From Natrinema mahii (GTDB lineage: Archaea; Halobacteriota; Halobacteria; Halobacteriales; Natrialbaceae), in assembly GCA_000690595.2 (NCBI GenBank), contig JHUT02000006.1:169261-233260 (forward strand): a stretch of 64,000 bases of DNA. The letters are read 5' to 3'. The position numbers and the translations under genes were made by a program. The notes beneath the pieces are model-generated. The model did no database searches and was not told where the DNA came from. It saw nothing but the letters and a program-made list of their open reading frames with translations. Below, in pieces: positions 1 to 8,900 of this stretch (position 1 is its first letter; every line of letters begins with the position of its first letter).

Positions 1-40
1 GAGGGCTCGCTACGCTCACCGTCTTGTGCTGCCGCAAAAG

Positions 41-65
41 CGCCGAGAGGGGAGATTCGAACTCC
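41..65 (-). repeat. partial copy of the tRNA-Ser 3' end
   Basis: This stretch repeats the acceptor 3' strand and T-arm of the intact tRNA-Ser 164 bp further on. The preceding bases (aaaag) are also shared. The copy has the consensus TTCGAAT T-loop, while the intact gene has TTCAAAT. The D-arm and anticodon arm are absent, so it cannot encode a tRNA. A tRNA 3'-end duplicate beside the intact gene is what tRNA-targeting integration leaves behind, but a local duplication would look the same. Confidence 0.55.
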
Positions 66-204
66 GCCGAGACGTTCCGGGTCGTTCGCTCCGCTCACTT
101 CCCGGGCTGCGACTCGTCTCGTTCAAATCGTCCGTAATCAGTTCGCAGCAACGGACGTTGATTCGCGCCGCTGCGCGGCGCTCATCGGTTTGTTGCTGTA
201 AAAG

Positions 205-289
205 CGCCGAGAGGGAGATTTGAACTCCCGAGTCCGTGAGGACAGCAGATTTCGAATCTGCCGCCTTGGCCGGGCTAGGCTATCTCGGC
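205..289 (-). tRNA. tRNA-Ser(CGA)
   Basis: An 85-nt class II tRNA. The acceptor stem pairs GCCGAGA with TCTCGGC, the discriminator base is G as usual for serine, and CCA is not encoded. The anticodon loop TTCGAAA gives anticodon CGA, reading UCG. There is a long serine-type variable arm, and the T-stem GGGAG/CTCCC encloses TTCAAAT. It lies just downstream of the PEP carboxylase gene on the same strand. Confidence 0.93.
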
Positions 290-388
290 TCACTCCTCCC
301 TACTCGAGTGACGTTTTTACCCGTTTCGATTTTTTCGCTCCGTGCGAACGGTTCGCCCGAGGGCGACGACGCCTCGAGCCGAGCGGCG

Positions 389-3079
389 TTACCCGGTGTT
401 TTTCATCCCGGCCGCGATCCCCTTGACCGTCAGTCGCAGTGTTCGCTCCTCGATGTCGGTCCGGTGGGTTCGATCGAGCAGGTAGACCTGGAGCATGTTC
501 AGGGGGTCGACGTAGGGGTTTCGCCGCTCGAGGTTCTCGCCGAGCCAGTCGCGGGTGTGGAGCTGCTCGCGCTGGCCGATCTCGGTGATCAGTTCGGTCG
601 CTCGCTCGTACTCCTCGGTGACTCGAGGGAAGAACCGCTTCCGGAGGTCGTCGTCGGCCATCTCGGCGTAGCGCTCGGCGATCTCGAGTTCGGTTCGGGA
701 CAGCGAGAGCGCGGCGTTGTCGAGCGTCGTCCGGAAGAACGGCCACTCCTCGTACATCTGCTGGAGCGTCTCCATCGAGCCGCCGTTGGCTACGTAGGCG
801 TCGACTCCCGTCGCGAGCGCGTACCAGCCCGGGAGGATACACCGCGACTGGGTCCAGGAGAACACCCACGGGATCGCCCGCAGGTCCTCGACGGTGCGCT
901 CGCCGCTGCGGGAGGCCGGTCGCGAGCCTAGATCCAGGTCCTCGATGACGGTGATCGGCGTCGCCTGCTCGAAGTAGCGGACGAACCCGTCGCTCTCCAA
1001 GAGGTCGCGGTACTCCCGGCGGGCGGCGTCGGCCATCGTTTCCATCGCGTCGACCCACTCCTCGGGGACCTCCTCTTCGGGCTGGTCTAGCGCCTGCTTG
1101 CGCGCCCGGAGTTGGGCGTTGAGCATCTGTTCGATGTTGCGCTCGGCGATGCGGGGGTTGGCGTACTTCTCGGCGATGGCCTCGCCCTGCTCGGTGAATT
1201 TGACCTGGCCCGTGACCGTACTGTTGGGCAGGGCCAGCAACGCCTCGTTCATCGGGCCCCCGCCCCGCGAGATCGAGCCGCCGCGGCCGTGGAACAGCCG
1301 CATCGTCACGTCGTGATCGTCACAGATCTCGCCGAGCCGGCGCTGGTTCTTGTACAGCGACCAGTTGGCCGCGAGAAAGCCGTTTTCCTTGTTCGAGTCC
1401 GAGTACCCCAGCATGATCTCCTGGGTCTGCCCGCGGGCTGCCAGCGCCTGTGCGTAGGCCTCGTTCTCGAACAGCGTGCCCATGATCCGGCGGGCCCCCG
1501 AGAGGGCGTACTCGGTCTCCAAGAGCGGGACGATATCGAGTCCCGAGTGTTCGGGCAGGGAGACGACGCCGGCCTGATCCGCGAGGAACAACACCTCGAG
1601 GACGTGGCTCGGCTCCTCGGTCATCGAGATGCAGTAGGTGTCGATCGCGTGGCTCCCGTACTCGGTCTGCCACGCCGCGAGGCGATCGAACAGGTCGAGG
1701 ACTCGCGCCGATTCCTCGGAGAGGTCCGCCGTCCGCTCGAGGTCGATCACGGGCTCGTCCTGCAGGACGGCGTCGGTCAGGAACTCGGCGCGCTCGTCCT
1801 CCGAGAGGCCGCGGTAGTCGATTCCCTCGGCCTCGAGGGCCTCGGCGATGGCGTCGGTGTGTTTCTGCTGGTGGTCCCGCAGGTCCAGACTCGCCAGCGA
1901 GAAGCCGAAGGTCGCGACCCGCCGCCGGATCGGGTCGACGTGGGCGTCGACGACGCTTTCGGCACCGTTGTCGCGGAGGCTCTCGGCGATGACTGTGAGA
2001 TCGTCGCGCAGGCCCTCGACCGTCTCGTAGCCGCCCGGGCGAACGTCGCCGACGCGGCGAATGCGCTCGCGCATGAGCTTGAGCTTCTGTCGGTACGGCT
2101 CGTCGGGGTAGCGCTCCTCGGCCGTCCGAGCGGTCCCCGGCAGTCGCTCGCGGTCTTCCTCGAGCGAGGCCTGAAACGCCGAGCCGGCGTCGATCCGGCT
2201 CCCGTCCTGACTTAACACGCCGGAGAGGCGCTTGAGCTGATCGCGGTACTGTTCCAGGACGACCGAGCGCTGCCGTTCGAGGGTGTTGGCCGTGACCTCG
2301 GGGGTGACGTAGGGGTTGCCGTCGCGGTCGCTGCCGGCCCACGAGCGGAACTCGAAGAGCTTCGGAATCTCGAGACTGCCGGGGACCTCCGCGTCGATGG
2401 CGTCGGCGAGTTCGTCGTAGACTTCGCCGACCACGTCGAACAGCGTGTTCTCGAGGTACCACTGGACGTTGCGCGCCTCGTCTTCGGGTTCGGGCTGGCG
2501 ATTGCGGACCTGCGGCGTCTGCCAGAGGCTCGTGACCTCCGCGTCGACGTCCCGCCAGACCTGTCTCTCTTCCTTGTCGGTCAGCAGCCGCTCGTCTAAG
2601 GTCTCGAGCGACGTTGAAATCTCCCGCAACTTTGACTTGACCGTCTTCCGACGGGCCTCGGTCGGGTGGGCGGTAAACGTCGGCTCGATCAAGACGTCGT
2701 CGAGTACCTGCCGGACGGTCTCGACGTCTGCCTCGCCCAACTCGGCGGCCGCGGTCTCGAGACTATCTTCGAGGGTGTCCTCGTGGGAGGCGGTCCGAAT
2801 GGTCCGGACCCGCTCGCGCTCCTCGGCGAGGTTGATCAGTTCGAAGTAGGTGGTAAACGCCCGGGCGACGATCCGTTGCTGATGAGGCGAGAGCCCCTCG
2901 AGTTCCGTGATCAGCGGCTCCCGGGACTCGAGGTCGCCGGACCGGTAATCGATCGCGGCACGACGACAGGACTCGACGGTTTCGAACGCGCGCCGTGAGG
3001 TCTGCTCCTCGAGGACGTCGCCGAGCAACGCCCCGAGTTCGCGGACGTCCTGACGGACGTTCCGATTGTGGAGTCGCAT
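389..3079 (-). CDS. ppc: phosphoenolpyruvate carboxylase
   Basis: An 896-residue cytoplasmic enzyme that carboxylates PEP with bicarbonate to oxaloacetate, refilling the TCA cycle. The N-terminal half carries the catalytic-histidine block TAHPTEARRKT. The C-terminal half has the substrate-loop motif FHGRGGSISRGGGP, the GYSDSNKENG block and QVKFTEQGEAIAEKY. Length is normal for the bacterial-type enzyme (about 880-960 residues), and it ends in the expected short tail MKNTG. The ATG at 3079 is preceded about 27 nt upstream by an AT-rich element (3101-3110), so the mRNA is probably leaderless. It is monocistronic: the next gene on this strand lies about 380 bp upstream. Confidence 0.96.
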   Translation of the reverse strand: MRLHNRNVRQDVRELGALLGDVLEEQTSRRAFETVESCRRAAIDYRSGDLESREPLITELEGLSPHQQRIVARAFTTYFELINLAEERERVRTIRTASHEDTLEDSLETAAAELGEADVETVRQVLDDVLIEPTFTAHPTEARRKTVKSKLREISTSLETLDERLLTDKEERQVWRDVDAEVTSLWQTPQVRNRQPEPEDEARNVQWYLENTLFDVVGEVYDELADAIDAEVPGSLEIPKLFEFRSWAGSDRDGNPYVTPEVTANTLERQRSVVLEQYRDQLKRLSGVLSQDGSRIDAGSAFQASLEEDRERLPGTARTAEERYPDEPYRQKLKLMRERIRRVGDVRPGGYETVEGLRDDLTVIAESLRDNGAESVVDAHVDPIRRRVATFGFSLASLDLRDHQQKHTDAIAEALEAEGIDYRGLSEDERAEFLTDAVLQDEPVIDLERTADLSEESARVLDLFDRLAAWQTEYGSHAIDTYCISMTEEPSHVLEVLFLADQAGVVSLPEHSGLDIVPLLETEYALSGARRIMGTLFENEAYAQALAARGQTQEIMLGYSDSNKENGFLAANWSLYKNQRRLGEICDDHDVTMRLFHGRGGSISRGGGPMNEALLALPNSTVTGQVKFTEQGEAIAEKYANPRIAERNIEQMLNAQLRARKQALDQPEEEVPEEWVDAMETMADAARREYRDLLESDGFVRYFEQATPITVIEDLDLGSRPASRSGERTVEDLRAIPWVFSWTQSRCILPGWYALATGVDAYVANGGSMETLQQMYEEWPFFRTTLDNAALSLSRTELEIAERYAEMADDDLRKRFFPRVTEEYERATELITEIGQREQLHTRDWLGENLERRNPYVDPLNMLQVYLLDRTHRTDIEERTLRLTVKGIAAGMKNTG

Positions 3080-3100
3080 ATCGTGTGGATGTGCATGCCA

Positions 3101-3110
3101 TAGTAAAAAC
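3101..3110 (-). promoter_or_regulatory. TATA-like element of ppc
   Basis: On the minus strand this reads GTTTTTACTA, centred about 27 nt before the ppc ATG. That is the position expected for a haloarchaeal TATA box serving a leaderless transcript. Confidence 0.45.
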
Positions 3111-3112
3111 CC

Positions 3113-3461
3113 CTAGCAGGAGTGCTACCCGACTCATACATCGTTTTCCGTGATAGTTACTGGCGGTGATGTTCGGTCGACGAGCGACCCTGCCGATCCG
3201 TTCGCTCGCCGACCCGATCACTATCGACACCACAATAAGATCTGGGGATACTTACTACGAGTATAAATATTTCTCAATCTCGTTGGTTTCGGCTGTTCTA
3301 TACGAACGACTGCGGCATTCAATTTCGAATAGCGGGTAGTCCCCGCCCCTGATTTTTCCACTAACTTGCGTATCGCACGAAACGCATCCGTGCCGGATGC
3401 GGCGATAGAGGGGACGGCGGGTTCCCGATCGAACTCCGGGAGATCACAGCCCCGCGGTTCG
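3113..3461. other. intergenic region between epimerase and ppc
   Basis: I see no credible gene here. The AT-rich string gtataaatattt near 3261-3272 looks like a strong TATA element, readable in either direction, but no good start codon lies 25-30 nt from it. It could drive a small untranslated RNA or a longer ppc leader. Confidence 0.3.
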
Positions 3462-4391
3462 TCACTCGTCAGTGTACTGTGCACAGACCCGCCGAATCCC
3501 CTCCTCGAAGTCGATCTGCGGTTCCCAGCCGATCGCCTCGCGGATCTTCGAGGCGTCGGCGCAGGTGTCGTGGACGTAGACATCCTCGGGGATGGGATTT
3601 TCCACGTACTCGGGCTCGATGTCGGTCCCCAGTTCGTCGTTGATCATCTCGACGACCGTGTCGAAGTCGTAGGCCTCGCCGGTCCCGAGGTTGTAGATCC
3701 CGTCGAGTTCGGCCGCCGCCGCGCCCTCGAGGCCGCGGACGATGTCGGAGACGTGGGTGAAGTCCCGCGTCTGGGTGCCGTCGCCGTACAGCACCGGCGA
3801 CTCGCCGTTGGCGATGTCGTCGGCGAACTGCGCGATCACGTTGGCGTACTCGCCTTTGTGTTCCTCCGCGCCGCCGTAGCCCTGATACACCGAGAAAAAG
3901 CGCATGCCGGCCATCGACATGTCGTAGTGGTTCGCGAAGTACTCGCCGTAGCGCTCCCGGGCGAGCTTCGAGGCTTCGTAGCCGGTATCGACGCCCACGT
4001 CCATGTCCTCGGGCGAGGGTTCGGTACGGCTGCCGTAGATCGACGACGTCGAGGCGTAGACAACGGTGTCACAGCCGTCCTGCCGGGCCTGTTCGACCAC
4101 GTTGACGAAGCCCTCGACGTTCACGCGAGCGCCCGTGGTCGGGTCCTCCTCGTGCATCGCATAGGACGACAGCGCAGCCAGGTGAAAGACGACGTCGACA
4201 TCGGTCGGCAGGTCGTCCTCGAGGACGCTCGCGTCGACGAACTCGACGTCCTCGGCGAGGTTCTCCGGCGTGCCCAGATACTGGTCGTCGACGACGGTCA
4301 CGTCGTTGTCCGCGGCGAGGTGGTTCGCCAGGTTCGAGCCGATGAATCCCGCCCCGCCGGTGACGAGAACGGTCCGATCGTCCAGAGTCAT
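3462..4391 (-). CDS. NAD-dependent epimerase/dehydratase (extended SDR)
   Basis: A sugar-nucleotide epimerase or dehydratase, of the UDP-glucose 4-epimerase type, supplying activated sugars for glycans. The N-terminus has the Rossmann motif TGGAGFIGSNLA directly after the start MTLDDRTVLV. STSSIYG lies in mid-protein and is the usual serine region. The catalytic Tyr-Lys pair is probably in the segment VDTGYEASKLARERYGEY, which follows YxxxK spacing. The C-terminus (GWEPQIDFEEGIRRV) is typical of the family. An in-frame start nine codons further upstream is possible, but ATG 4391 places the Rossmann strand at the usual depth. The exact substrate cannot be read from sequence. Confidence 0.85.
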   Translation of the reverse strand: MTLDDRTVLVTGGAGFIGSNLANHLAADNDVTVVDDQYLGTPENLAEDVEFVDASVLEDDLPTDVDVVFHLAALSSYAMHEEDPTTGARVNVEGFVNVVEQARQDGCDTVVYASTSSIYGSRTEPSPEDMDVGVDTGYEASKLARERYGEYFANHYDMSMAGMRFFSVYQGYGGAEEHKGEYANVIAQFADDIANGESPVLYGDGTQTRDFTHVSDIVRGLEGAAAAELDGIYNLGTGEAYDFDTVVEMINDELGTDIEPEYVENPIPEDVYVHDTCADASKIREAIGWEPQIDFEEGIRRVCAQYTDE

Positions 4392-4622
4392 ATCGGGAAT
4401 CGCAGGTCGGCGACCCATAGGTGTTTTGAAAACCCGAGCGCGGCGAGGTACCGCGATCGACTCGAACGGGCGGTAACAGACGGCCGACCTGTCGGTCGCG
4501 AACGATCGCGGCCCGCGACTCGCCTCACGGAACGCACGGATACTCCGTCAGAAGGGTGTCTGGACGGGATTTGGGCTCTCGAATCGCCTCTGTGTTGCCG
4601 CCCCCGCCGCTCGAGCCGTAGC

Positions 4623-4636
4623 TTTAATAAATATGA
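4623..4636 (+). promoter_or_regulatory. TATA element of the MFS gene
   Basis: TTTAATAAATATGA lies 17-30 nt before the GTG at 4653. This is the archaeal TATA position for a leaderless mRNA and supports choosing that GTG. Confidence 0.5.
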
Positions 4637-4652
4637 TAGCATATCCCAAACG

Positions 4653-5975
4653 GTGAGCCTGCTCTCGGACCCGTATCGACGGCGCTGGATCGGCTGGGGA
4701 CTGCTCATGGCGTCGTTCTTCCTCGTCAGTCTCCACCGGTCCTCGACCGCGGTCCTCTCGGGGGAACTGATGCGCGCGTTCGATACGACGGCGACGAGCC
4801 TCGGACTGCTGCACTCCTCGTTTTTCTACCTGTACGCGGCGTTTCAGGTGCCCGCGGGGCTGTTGACGGACCGGTACGGCGCGCGGGCGATCGCCGCGGC
4901 GGGGACCGCCGTGATGAGCGCCGGCGCGGTCGCGTTCGGGCTGGCATCGACCTATCCGGTCGCGTTCGGCGGCCGCGTGCTGGTCGGGCTGGGGGCCAGC
5001 GTCCTCTTCGTCGCGGCGCTGCGGTTCTGTGCGAACTGGTTTCGCCCCGACGAGTTCGGCACGATGACCGGCGCGACGTTCAGCGTCGGCATTCTGGGCG
5101 GCCTCGCGGCGACGACGCCGCTCGCGATCGCGGTTTCGCGGCTCGGCTGGCGGGCGTCGCTGGTCGGGCTCGGCGCGTTCGGCCTCGCGGCCGCGGTCGG
5201 CATCCTCCTCGTCTCCCACGACTCGCCGGCCGACGCCGGCCTCGAGCCGATCGACGACGTGCCGGATCGCCCGGACGTGACCGACGCCGCGACGCTCAAG
5301 CGATACGTCACGGATGCGGTCCGCGAGCCCGAGACGTGGCTGCTGGGGATCATGCTCTTTTTCATGACCGGGATCGGGATCACGATCTTCGGCCTGTGGG
5401 GGATCCCCTATCTCGTCCAGACCCACGGGATCTCCGTGACCGAGGCCTCGGTCTACCTGCTGGTGGGCAACGTCGGCGGAATGATCGGGCCGACGGCCTT
5501 CGGCTGGCTCTCGGACCGATCGGGGAAGCGAACCGGACTCATCGTCTTCTCGACGGTCGTCTTCGGGCTGACCTGGACGGTCTTTGCCGTCTTCGGGACC
5601 GTCCCCCTGTTGCTCGTCGGTGCGATCTTTCTCTTCTCCCGGGTCCTTCGCGGCGGGGTGCCGCTTGCCTTTACAGTCATCAAGGAGCGCCATCCCGAGG
5701 GTGCCAGCGGAACCGTGATCGGCCTAGTTAACACGATGGGCTGGGTCGGCGCGGCCGTCTTCCCGGTCGTCCTCGGTGCCGCGCTCGACGCCTACTGGAC
5801 CGGTGACACCGTCAACGGCACCCGCGTCTACACCGAGTTCGGCTACCGGGTCGCGTTCGCCATCGCGGCCGCCGCGGGACTGCTCGCCGCGGCCTGTGCA
5901 ACCGTACTCCACGTCCGAACGCGGGCCGAACGGCCCCTCGAGTCCGGCACCGATATCGATCAGCAGGCGAGTTGA
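4653..5975 (+). CDS. major facilitator superfamily transporter
   Basis: A 440-residue integral membrane secondary transporter with about 12 hydrophobic segments. The motif GLLTDRYGAR after the second helix matches the MFS motif A loop (G-x-L-x-D-R-x-G-x-R), and a second loop GWLSDRSGKRTG sits at the start of the C-terminal half. The reading frame stays open far upstream across the antisense of the epimerase gene. GTG 4653 is preferred because the first helix (GWGLLMASFFLVSL) follows at once and a TATA element lies correctly upstream. The substrate is unknown. It is divergent from the epimerase gene. Confidence 0.85.
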   Translation: MSLLSDPYRRRWIGWGLLMASFFLVSLHRSSTAVLSGELMRAFDTTATSLGLLHSSFFYLYAAFQVPAGLLTDRYGARAIAAAGTAVMSAGAVAFGLASTYPVAFGGRVLVGLGASVLFVAALRFCANWFRPDEFGTMTGATFSVGILGGLAATTPLAIAVSRLGWRASLVGLGAFGLAAAVGILLVSHDSPADAGLEPIDDVPDRPDVTDAATLKRYVTDAVREPETWLLGIMLFFMTGIGITIFGLWGIPYLVQTHGISVTEASVYLLVGNVGGMIGPTAFGWLSDRSGKRTGLIVFSTVVFGLTWTVFAVFGTVPLLLVGAIFLFSRVLRGGVPLAFTVIKERHPEGASGTVIGLVNTMGWVGAAVFPVVLGAALDAYWTGDTVNGTRVYTEFGYRVAFAIAAAAGLLAAACATVLHVRTRAERPLESGTDIDQQAS

Positions 5976-6059
5976 CGCCGCCGGGCGGCCCGAGCCGTCT
6001 CCGACCGTCCCCTGCCTCAGCCCACAGCTACTTGTCGATACATACCACACCACATCGTC

Positions 6060-6515
6060 ATGCGCTACTACGAGGACATCGAGGTCGGGGAGACCCGGGA
6101 GTTCGGCGAGTACCACGTGACCAAAGAAGAGGTACTCGAGTTCGCCGGACAGTACGACCCGCAACCGTTCCACACCGACGAGGAGGCCGCCGAGGACTCC
6201 GCGTTCGGCGAACTGGTCGCGTCGGGCTGGCACACCGCCGCCATGTGCATGCGGATGCTCGTCGACGGGCCAATCCAGGACCGCGCCAGCATGGGCGCTC
6301 GCGGCGTCGACGAACTCCGGTGGAAGCAGCCGGTCAAACCCGGGGACACCCTCTCGGTCCGGACCGAAATCGTCGATAAACGCGTCTCCGAGAGCGATCC
6401 GACCCGCGGCTACGTCGACAGCAAACTCGAGGGGATCAACCAGGACGGCGACGTGGTCATCTCCTGGATCGGGCTGGGCATGATCGCCCGCCGACCGGAC
6501 GACGGGGAGGCGTGA
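6060..6515 (+). CDS. MaoC-family acyl dehydratase
   Basis: A 151-residue single hot-dog domain, the usual length for stand-alone MaoC proteins. The hydratase-2 signature is visible in QYDPQPFHTDEEAA, with the catalytic Asp and His five residues apart, followed by SGWHTAAMCMRM. Family members hydrate (R)-enoyl-CoA in fatty-acid or polyhydroxyalkanoate metabolism, or act on mesaconyl-type CoA esters. The stop lies just before the next gene, and an SD sequence in its last codons serves that gene, so the two are likely co-transcribed. Confidence 0.85.
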   Translation: MRYYEDIEVGETREFGEYHVTKEEVLEFAGQYDPQPFHTDEEAAEDSAFGELVASGWHTAAMCMRMLVDGPIQDRASMGARGVDELRWKQPVKPGDTLSVRTEIVDKRVSESDPTRGYVDSKLEGINQDGDVVISWIGLGMIARRPDDGEA

Positions 6516-6517
6516 GG

Positions 6518-7042
6518 ATGGCCCGGGTGCCGCTGCTCGAGGCCGCCGACCTCCCTGAGGAGTACCGCTATCTGTTCACCGAGAACGACGTGGGCGACGC
6601 CCACATCTTTCAGGCGATGGCCAACGCCCCGGAGCTGCTACAGTGGTACATGCGCTACTCGACGCGGCTCTGGGACGTCCTGCCGGCCCGCGAACGCGAG
6701 GTGGTCATTCTGGCGGCCGCCCGCGCCCTCGAGCACGAGTACGAGTGGCACCAGCACGTCCGGCTGGGCCGCGAGGCCGGCGTAACCGACGCCGGGATCA
6801 CCGCCATCAGCGAGGGCGACCTCGCGGCGCTTTCGGACCGCGACGCGGCGCTGGTCGCCTACGCCCGCAGCGTCGCCCTCGGCGATCCCCGCGACGGCGA
6901 CCACGACCGCCTCGGCGAGTACTACGACGTCGAGACCGTCGTCGGCGTCGCCATGCTCGCGGCCCACTACGTCGCGACGGCGCGGGTGCTGGACGCGTTC
7001 GACGTCGCGACCGAGGAGGCGTTCGTCGGCTGGCGGCCCTGA
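6518..7042 (+). CDS. carboxymuconolactone decarboxylase (AhpD-like) family protein
   Basis: A 174-residue all-helical protein of the CMD superfamily, recognised from the core REREVVILAAARALEHEYEWHQHVRLGREAGVTDAGI. The AhpD CxxC peroxidase pair is absent: the E-W-H-Q-H segment replaces it. This is common in the haloarchaeal branch and argues against disulfide-based peroxidase activity. ATG 6518 is preferred over the upstream GTG because GGGGAGG at 6504-6510 is a good Shine-Dalgarno sequence. It is probably translated from the MaoC mRNA. Function is unproven. Confidence 0.75.
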   Translation: MARVPLLEAADLPEEYRYLFTENDVGDAHIFQAMANAPELLQWYMRYSTRLWDVLPAREREVVILAAARALEHEYEWHQHVRLGREAGVTDAGITAISEGDLAALSDRDAALVAYARSVALGDPRDGDHDRLGEYYDVETVVGVAMLAAHYVATARVLDAFDVATEEAFVGWRP

Positions 7043-7285
7043 CCGTTCGCGGCGAAGTACTCATTCGGTGACTCCTCGACCCGACTCGAAACGACGCGTC
7101 CACGACGTTCGGGTCGGGCGACGGACAGCAAGCCCTGCCGGGCCGAGGAGATCGCGGTACCCTTGGGTACGGTTCCGGCCCGGCCGCGGACGGAAAACCG
7201 CGCGAAATCACGAGTGTGTGGCCGGTCTTTCCGACGGGCGGCGCTCACCGCCGGAGTTATTGGCCGCGGCGTCGAGACGAACCGT

Positions 7286-7780
7286 ATGACTTTCGTCGTC
7301 CCGTTCGACGGATCGGAACTCGCTGAAGCCGCGCTCGTCAGGGCCGTCGAGTACGACGCCGCACTCGAGGAGGGAATCGCGGCCGTCGTCGTCGTTCCGG
7401 AGCGCAAAGGATACGCGCGGGAGAAAGGCTGGATCGACGAGGACGAACCGTACGACGTCGATGCGGTCGTCGAACGCCTTCGCGAACGGGTACGGACGCT
7501 CGCACCGTCGGCGACGTTCGAGTGCGAACGGATCCGTGAGTTTCCGCCCGAGGCCCGACTCGCCGGCCACATCGAGCGGCTGATACGGAACCACGATCCG
7601 AGCGTCGTGTTCCTCGGAAGCGACAACGTCGGCCGCGTCGTGACGCCGCTGACGAGCGTCGGCGTCCACGTCGCCGCCGACGAATCGTACGACGTCTTCA
7701 TCGTTCGCCAGCCGACGCCGCCGGGGCTCGAGGCCCTCGAGCCCCATCCCGACTTCTACCGGGACACGGAGTCGACGTAG
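7286..7780 (+). CDS. UspA-like universal stress protein (divergent)
   Basis: A 164-residue Rossmann-like Usp fold. It starts with VVPFDGSELAEAALVRAVEY, the standard first strand and helix, and ends with the last strand YDVFIVRQ. The usual ATP loop G-x2-G-x9-G-S/T is not intact in the region VVFLGSDNVGRVVTPLTS, so nucleotide binding is doubtful. The TATA-like gttatt about 28 nt before the ATG fits a leaderless transcript. It is the first of four Usp genes between 7.2 and 10.4 kb. Confidence 0.75.
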   Translation: MTFVVPFDGSELAEAALVRAVEYDAALEEGIAAVVVVPERKGYAREKGWIDEDEPYDVDAVVERLRERVRTLAPSATFECERIREFPPEARLAGHIERLIRNHDPSVVFLGSDNVGRVVTPLTSVGVHVAADESYDVFIVRQPTPPGLEALEPHPDFYRDTEST

Positions 7781-7878
7781 CGATCGCGATATCCGGTGAG
7801 GTGCCGATCGGCGGCCTTCGGCGGATCGGACCGACGGGGTGGTTTTATACTGCCAAACGGTGTTCGATCACCGAACCC

Positions 7879-8340
7879 ATGAATTTCGACGAGTTTACCG
7901 GCGACGTCCAGCACCGACTCGAGCTGCCCGGAACCGGCGAGACCGTCCGCGCGATCAGGGCCACGCTCGTGACGCTCGGCCAACGGCTTCCCGAGGGCGC
8001 GGCCGCGGATCTCGCGGCCTCGCTGCCGATGGAAATCGACTGGTACCTGACCGGGGCAGTCGACGAACACGGCCAGCGGTTCGACTGGCGGGAGTTCGTC
8101 TCGCGGGTGAGCGACATCGAGAGAACGGACGAGTCAGAAGCCGCCTACCACGCCCGCGTCATCGTCGATTTCGTCCGGACGCAGGTGCCGGCGTCCGACT
8201 TCCGCGAACTCCGCGACCAACTCCCCGAAGACCAGTCGGACGAGAACTGGGCGGAACTGTTCGATGTCGTCGACGCCGGCGGCTGGGGCGACGCCGAAGA
8301 GGCCCAGACCGGCGGCGGGCCACAACCCGAAGGCGAGTGA
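7879..8340 (+). CDS. DUF2267 domain protein
   Basis: A 153-residue soluble acidic protein. Features such as MNFDEFTGDVQHRLELPGTGE, RAIRATLVTLGQRLPEGAAADLAASLP and WREFVSRV match DUF2267, two copies of a helical domain often encoded beside stress proteins. TTTTATACT sits about 30 nt before the ATG and suggests its own promoter. The C-terminus is low-complexity and acidic. The molecular function of the family is unknown to me, and the location inside the Usp cluster hints at stress physiology. Confidence 0.75.
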   Translation: MNFDEFTGDVQHRLELPGTGETVRAIRATLVTLGQRLPEGAAADLAASLPMEIDWYLTGAVDEHGQRFDWREFVSRVSDIERTDESEAAYHARVIVDFVRTQVPASDFRELRDQLPEDQSDENWAELFDVVDAGGWGDAEEAQTGGGPQPEGE

Positions 8341-8439
8341 TCGCGGCCGACTCGCGGCGAGGGCGACCCCGTCGCCGCCGGCGTCCGACCGTCGTCACCG
8401 GTCCCAGCGGTTAATGGTCGCGTCGACGAAGGGGACGGT

Positions 8440-8841
8440 GTGTACGACCGAATTCTCGTTCCGACCGACGGTCGCGAGGAGACCGAACGGGCGATCGACG
8501 AAGCGATCGCGCTCGCCGCCGAACACGACGCAACGCTCCACACGCTGTACGTGGTCAACTCCGCCGCGATCGCGCCCGGCATCGATTTCGAGGACCTCGA
8601 GGACGTCGGCAGACAGGCGGTCGAATACGTCCGCGATCGGGCGACGGCCGCCGGTGTCGATCGGGTCGCGTGTGCCGTGACACACGGCCTCCGCCATCGC
8701 GCGATTCTCGACTACGCCGCCGACCGCGAGATCGACCTGATCGTCATCGGTCGCCATCGAGAACTCGACCACCTCGTTCGCGGGAGCGTCTCGAAACGCG
8801 TCTCCGAGGAGGCGACGGTCCCGGTGTTACTCGTCGAGTGA
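8440..8841 (+). CDS. universal stress protein, single domain
   Basis: A 133-residue Usp with a GTG start. The first strand is YDRILVPTDGREETERAIDEA, and the ATP-loop region LIVIGRHRELDHLVRGSVSKRV has lost the second glycine of the G-x2-G motif. The terminal strand is ATVPVLLVE. Usp proteins bind ATP/AMP and modulate survival under stress; the altered loop suggests weaker binding here. Confidence 0.85.
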   Translation: MYDRILVPTDGREETERAIDEAIALAAEHDATLHTLYVVNSAAIAPGIDFEDLEDVGRQAVEYVRDRATAAGVDRVACAVTHGLRHRAILDYAADREIDLIVIGRHRELDHLVRGSVSKRVSEEATVPVLLVE

Positions 8842-8900
8842 CCGCCAGCCGGGTCCCCGTACCCACACCATTAATCACCGGGGAACCGAAGTCTTTCGCC

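Noticed and set aside
236..2215. Long plus-strand open frames across the PEP carboxylase gene
   Set aside because: Antisense of a clear ppc with all motifs; composition is typical of GC-rich shadow frames.
3366..4652. Upstream extension of the MFS frame (would give an 869-residue protein)
   Set aside because: It is antisense to the epimerase gene; the MFS fold and TATA element place the start at 4653.
6512..6517. GTG start for the CMD-family protein overlapping the MaoC stop
   Set aside because: ATG 6518 is six bases later and correctly spaced from the GGAGG sequence.
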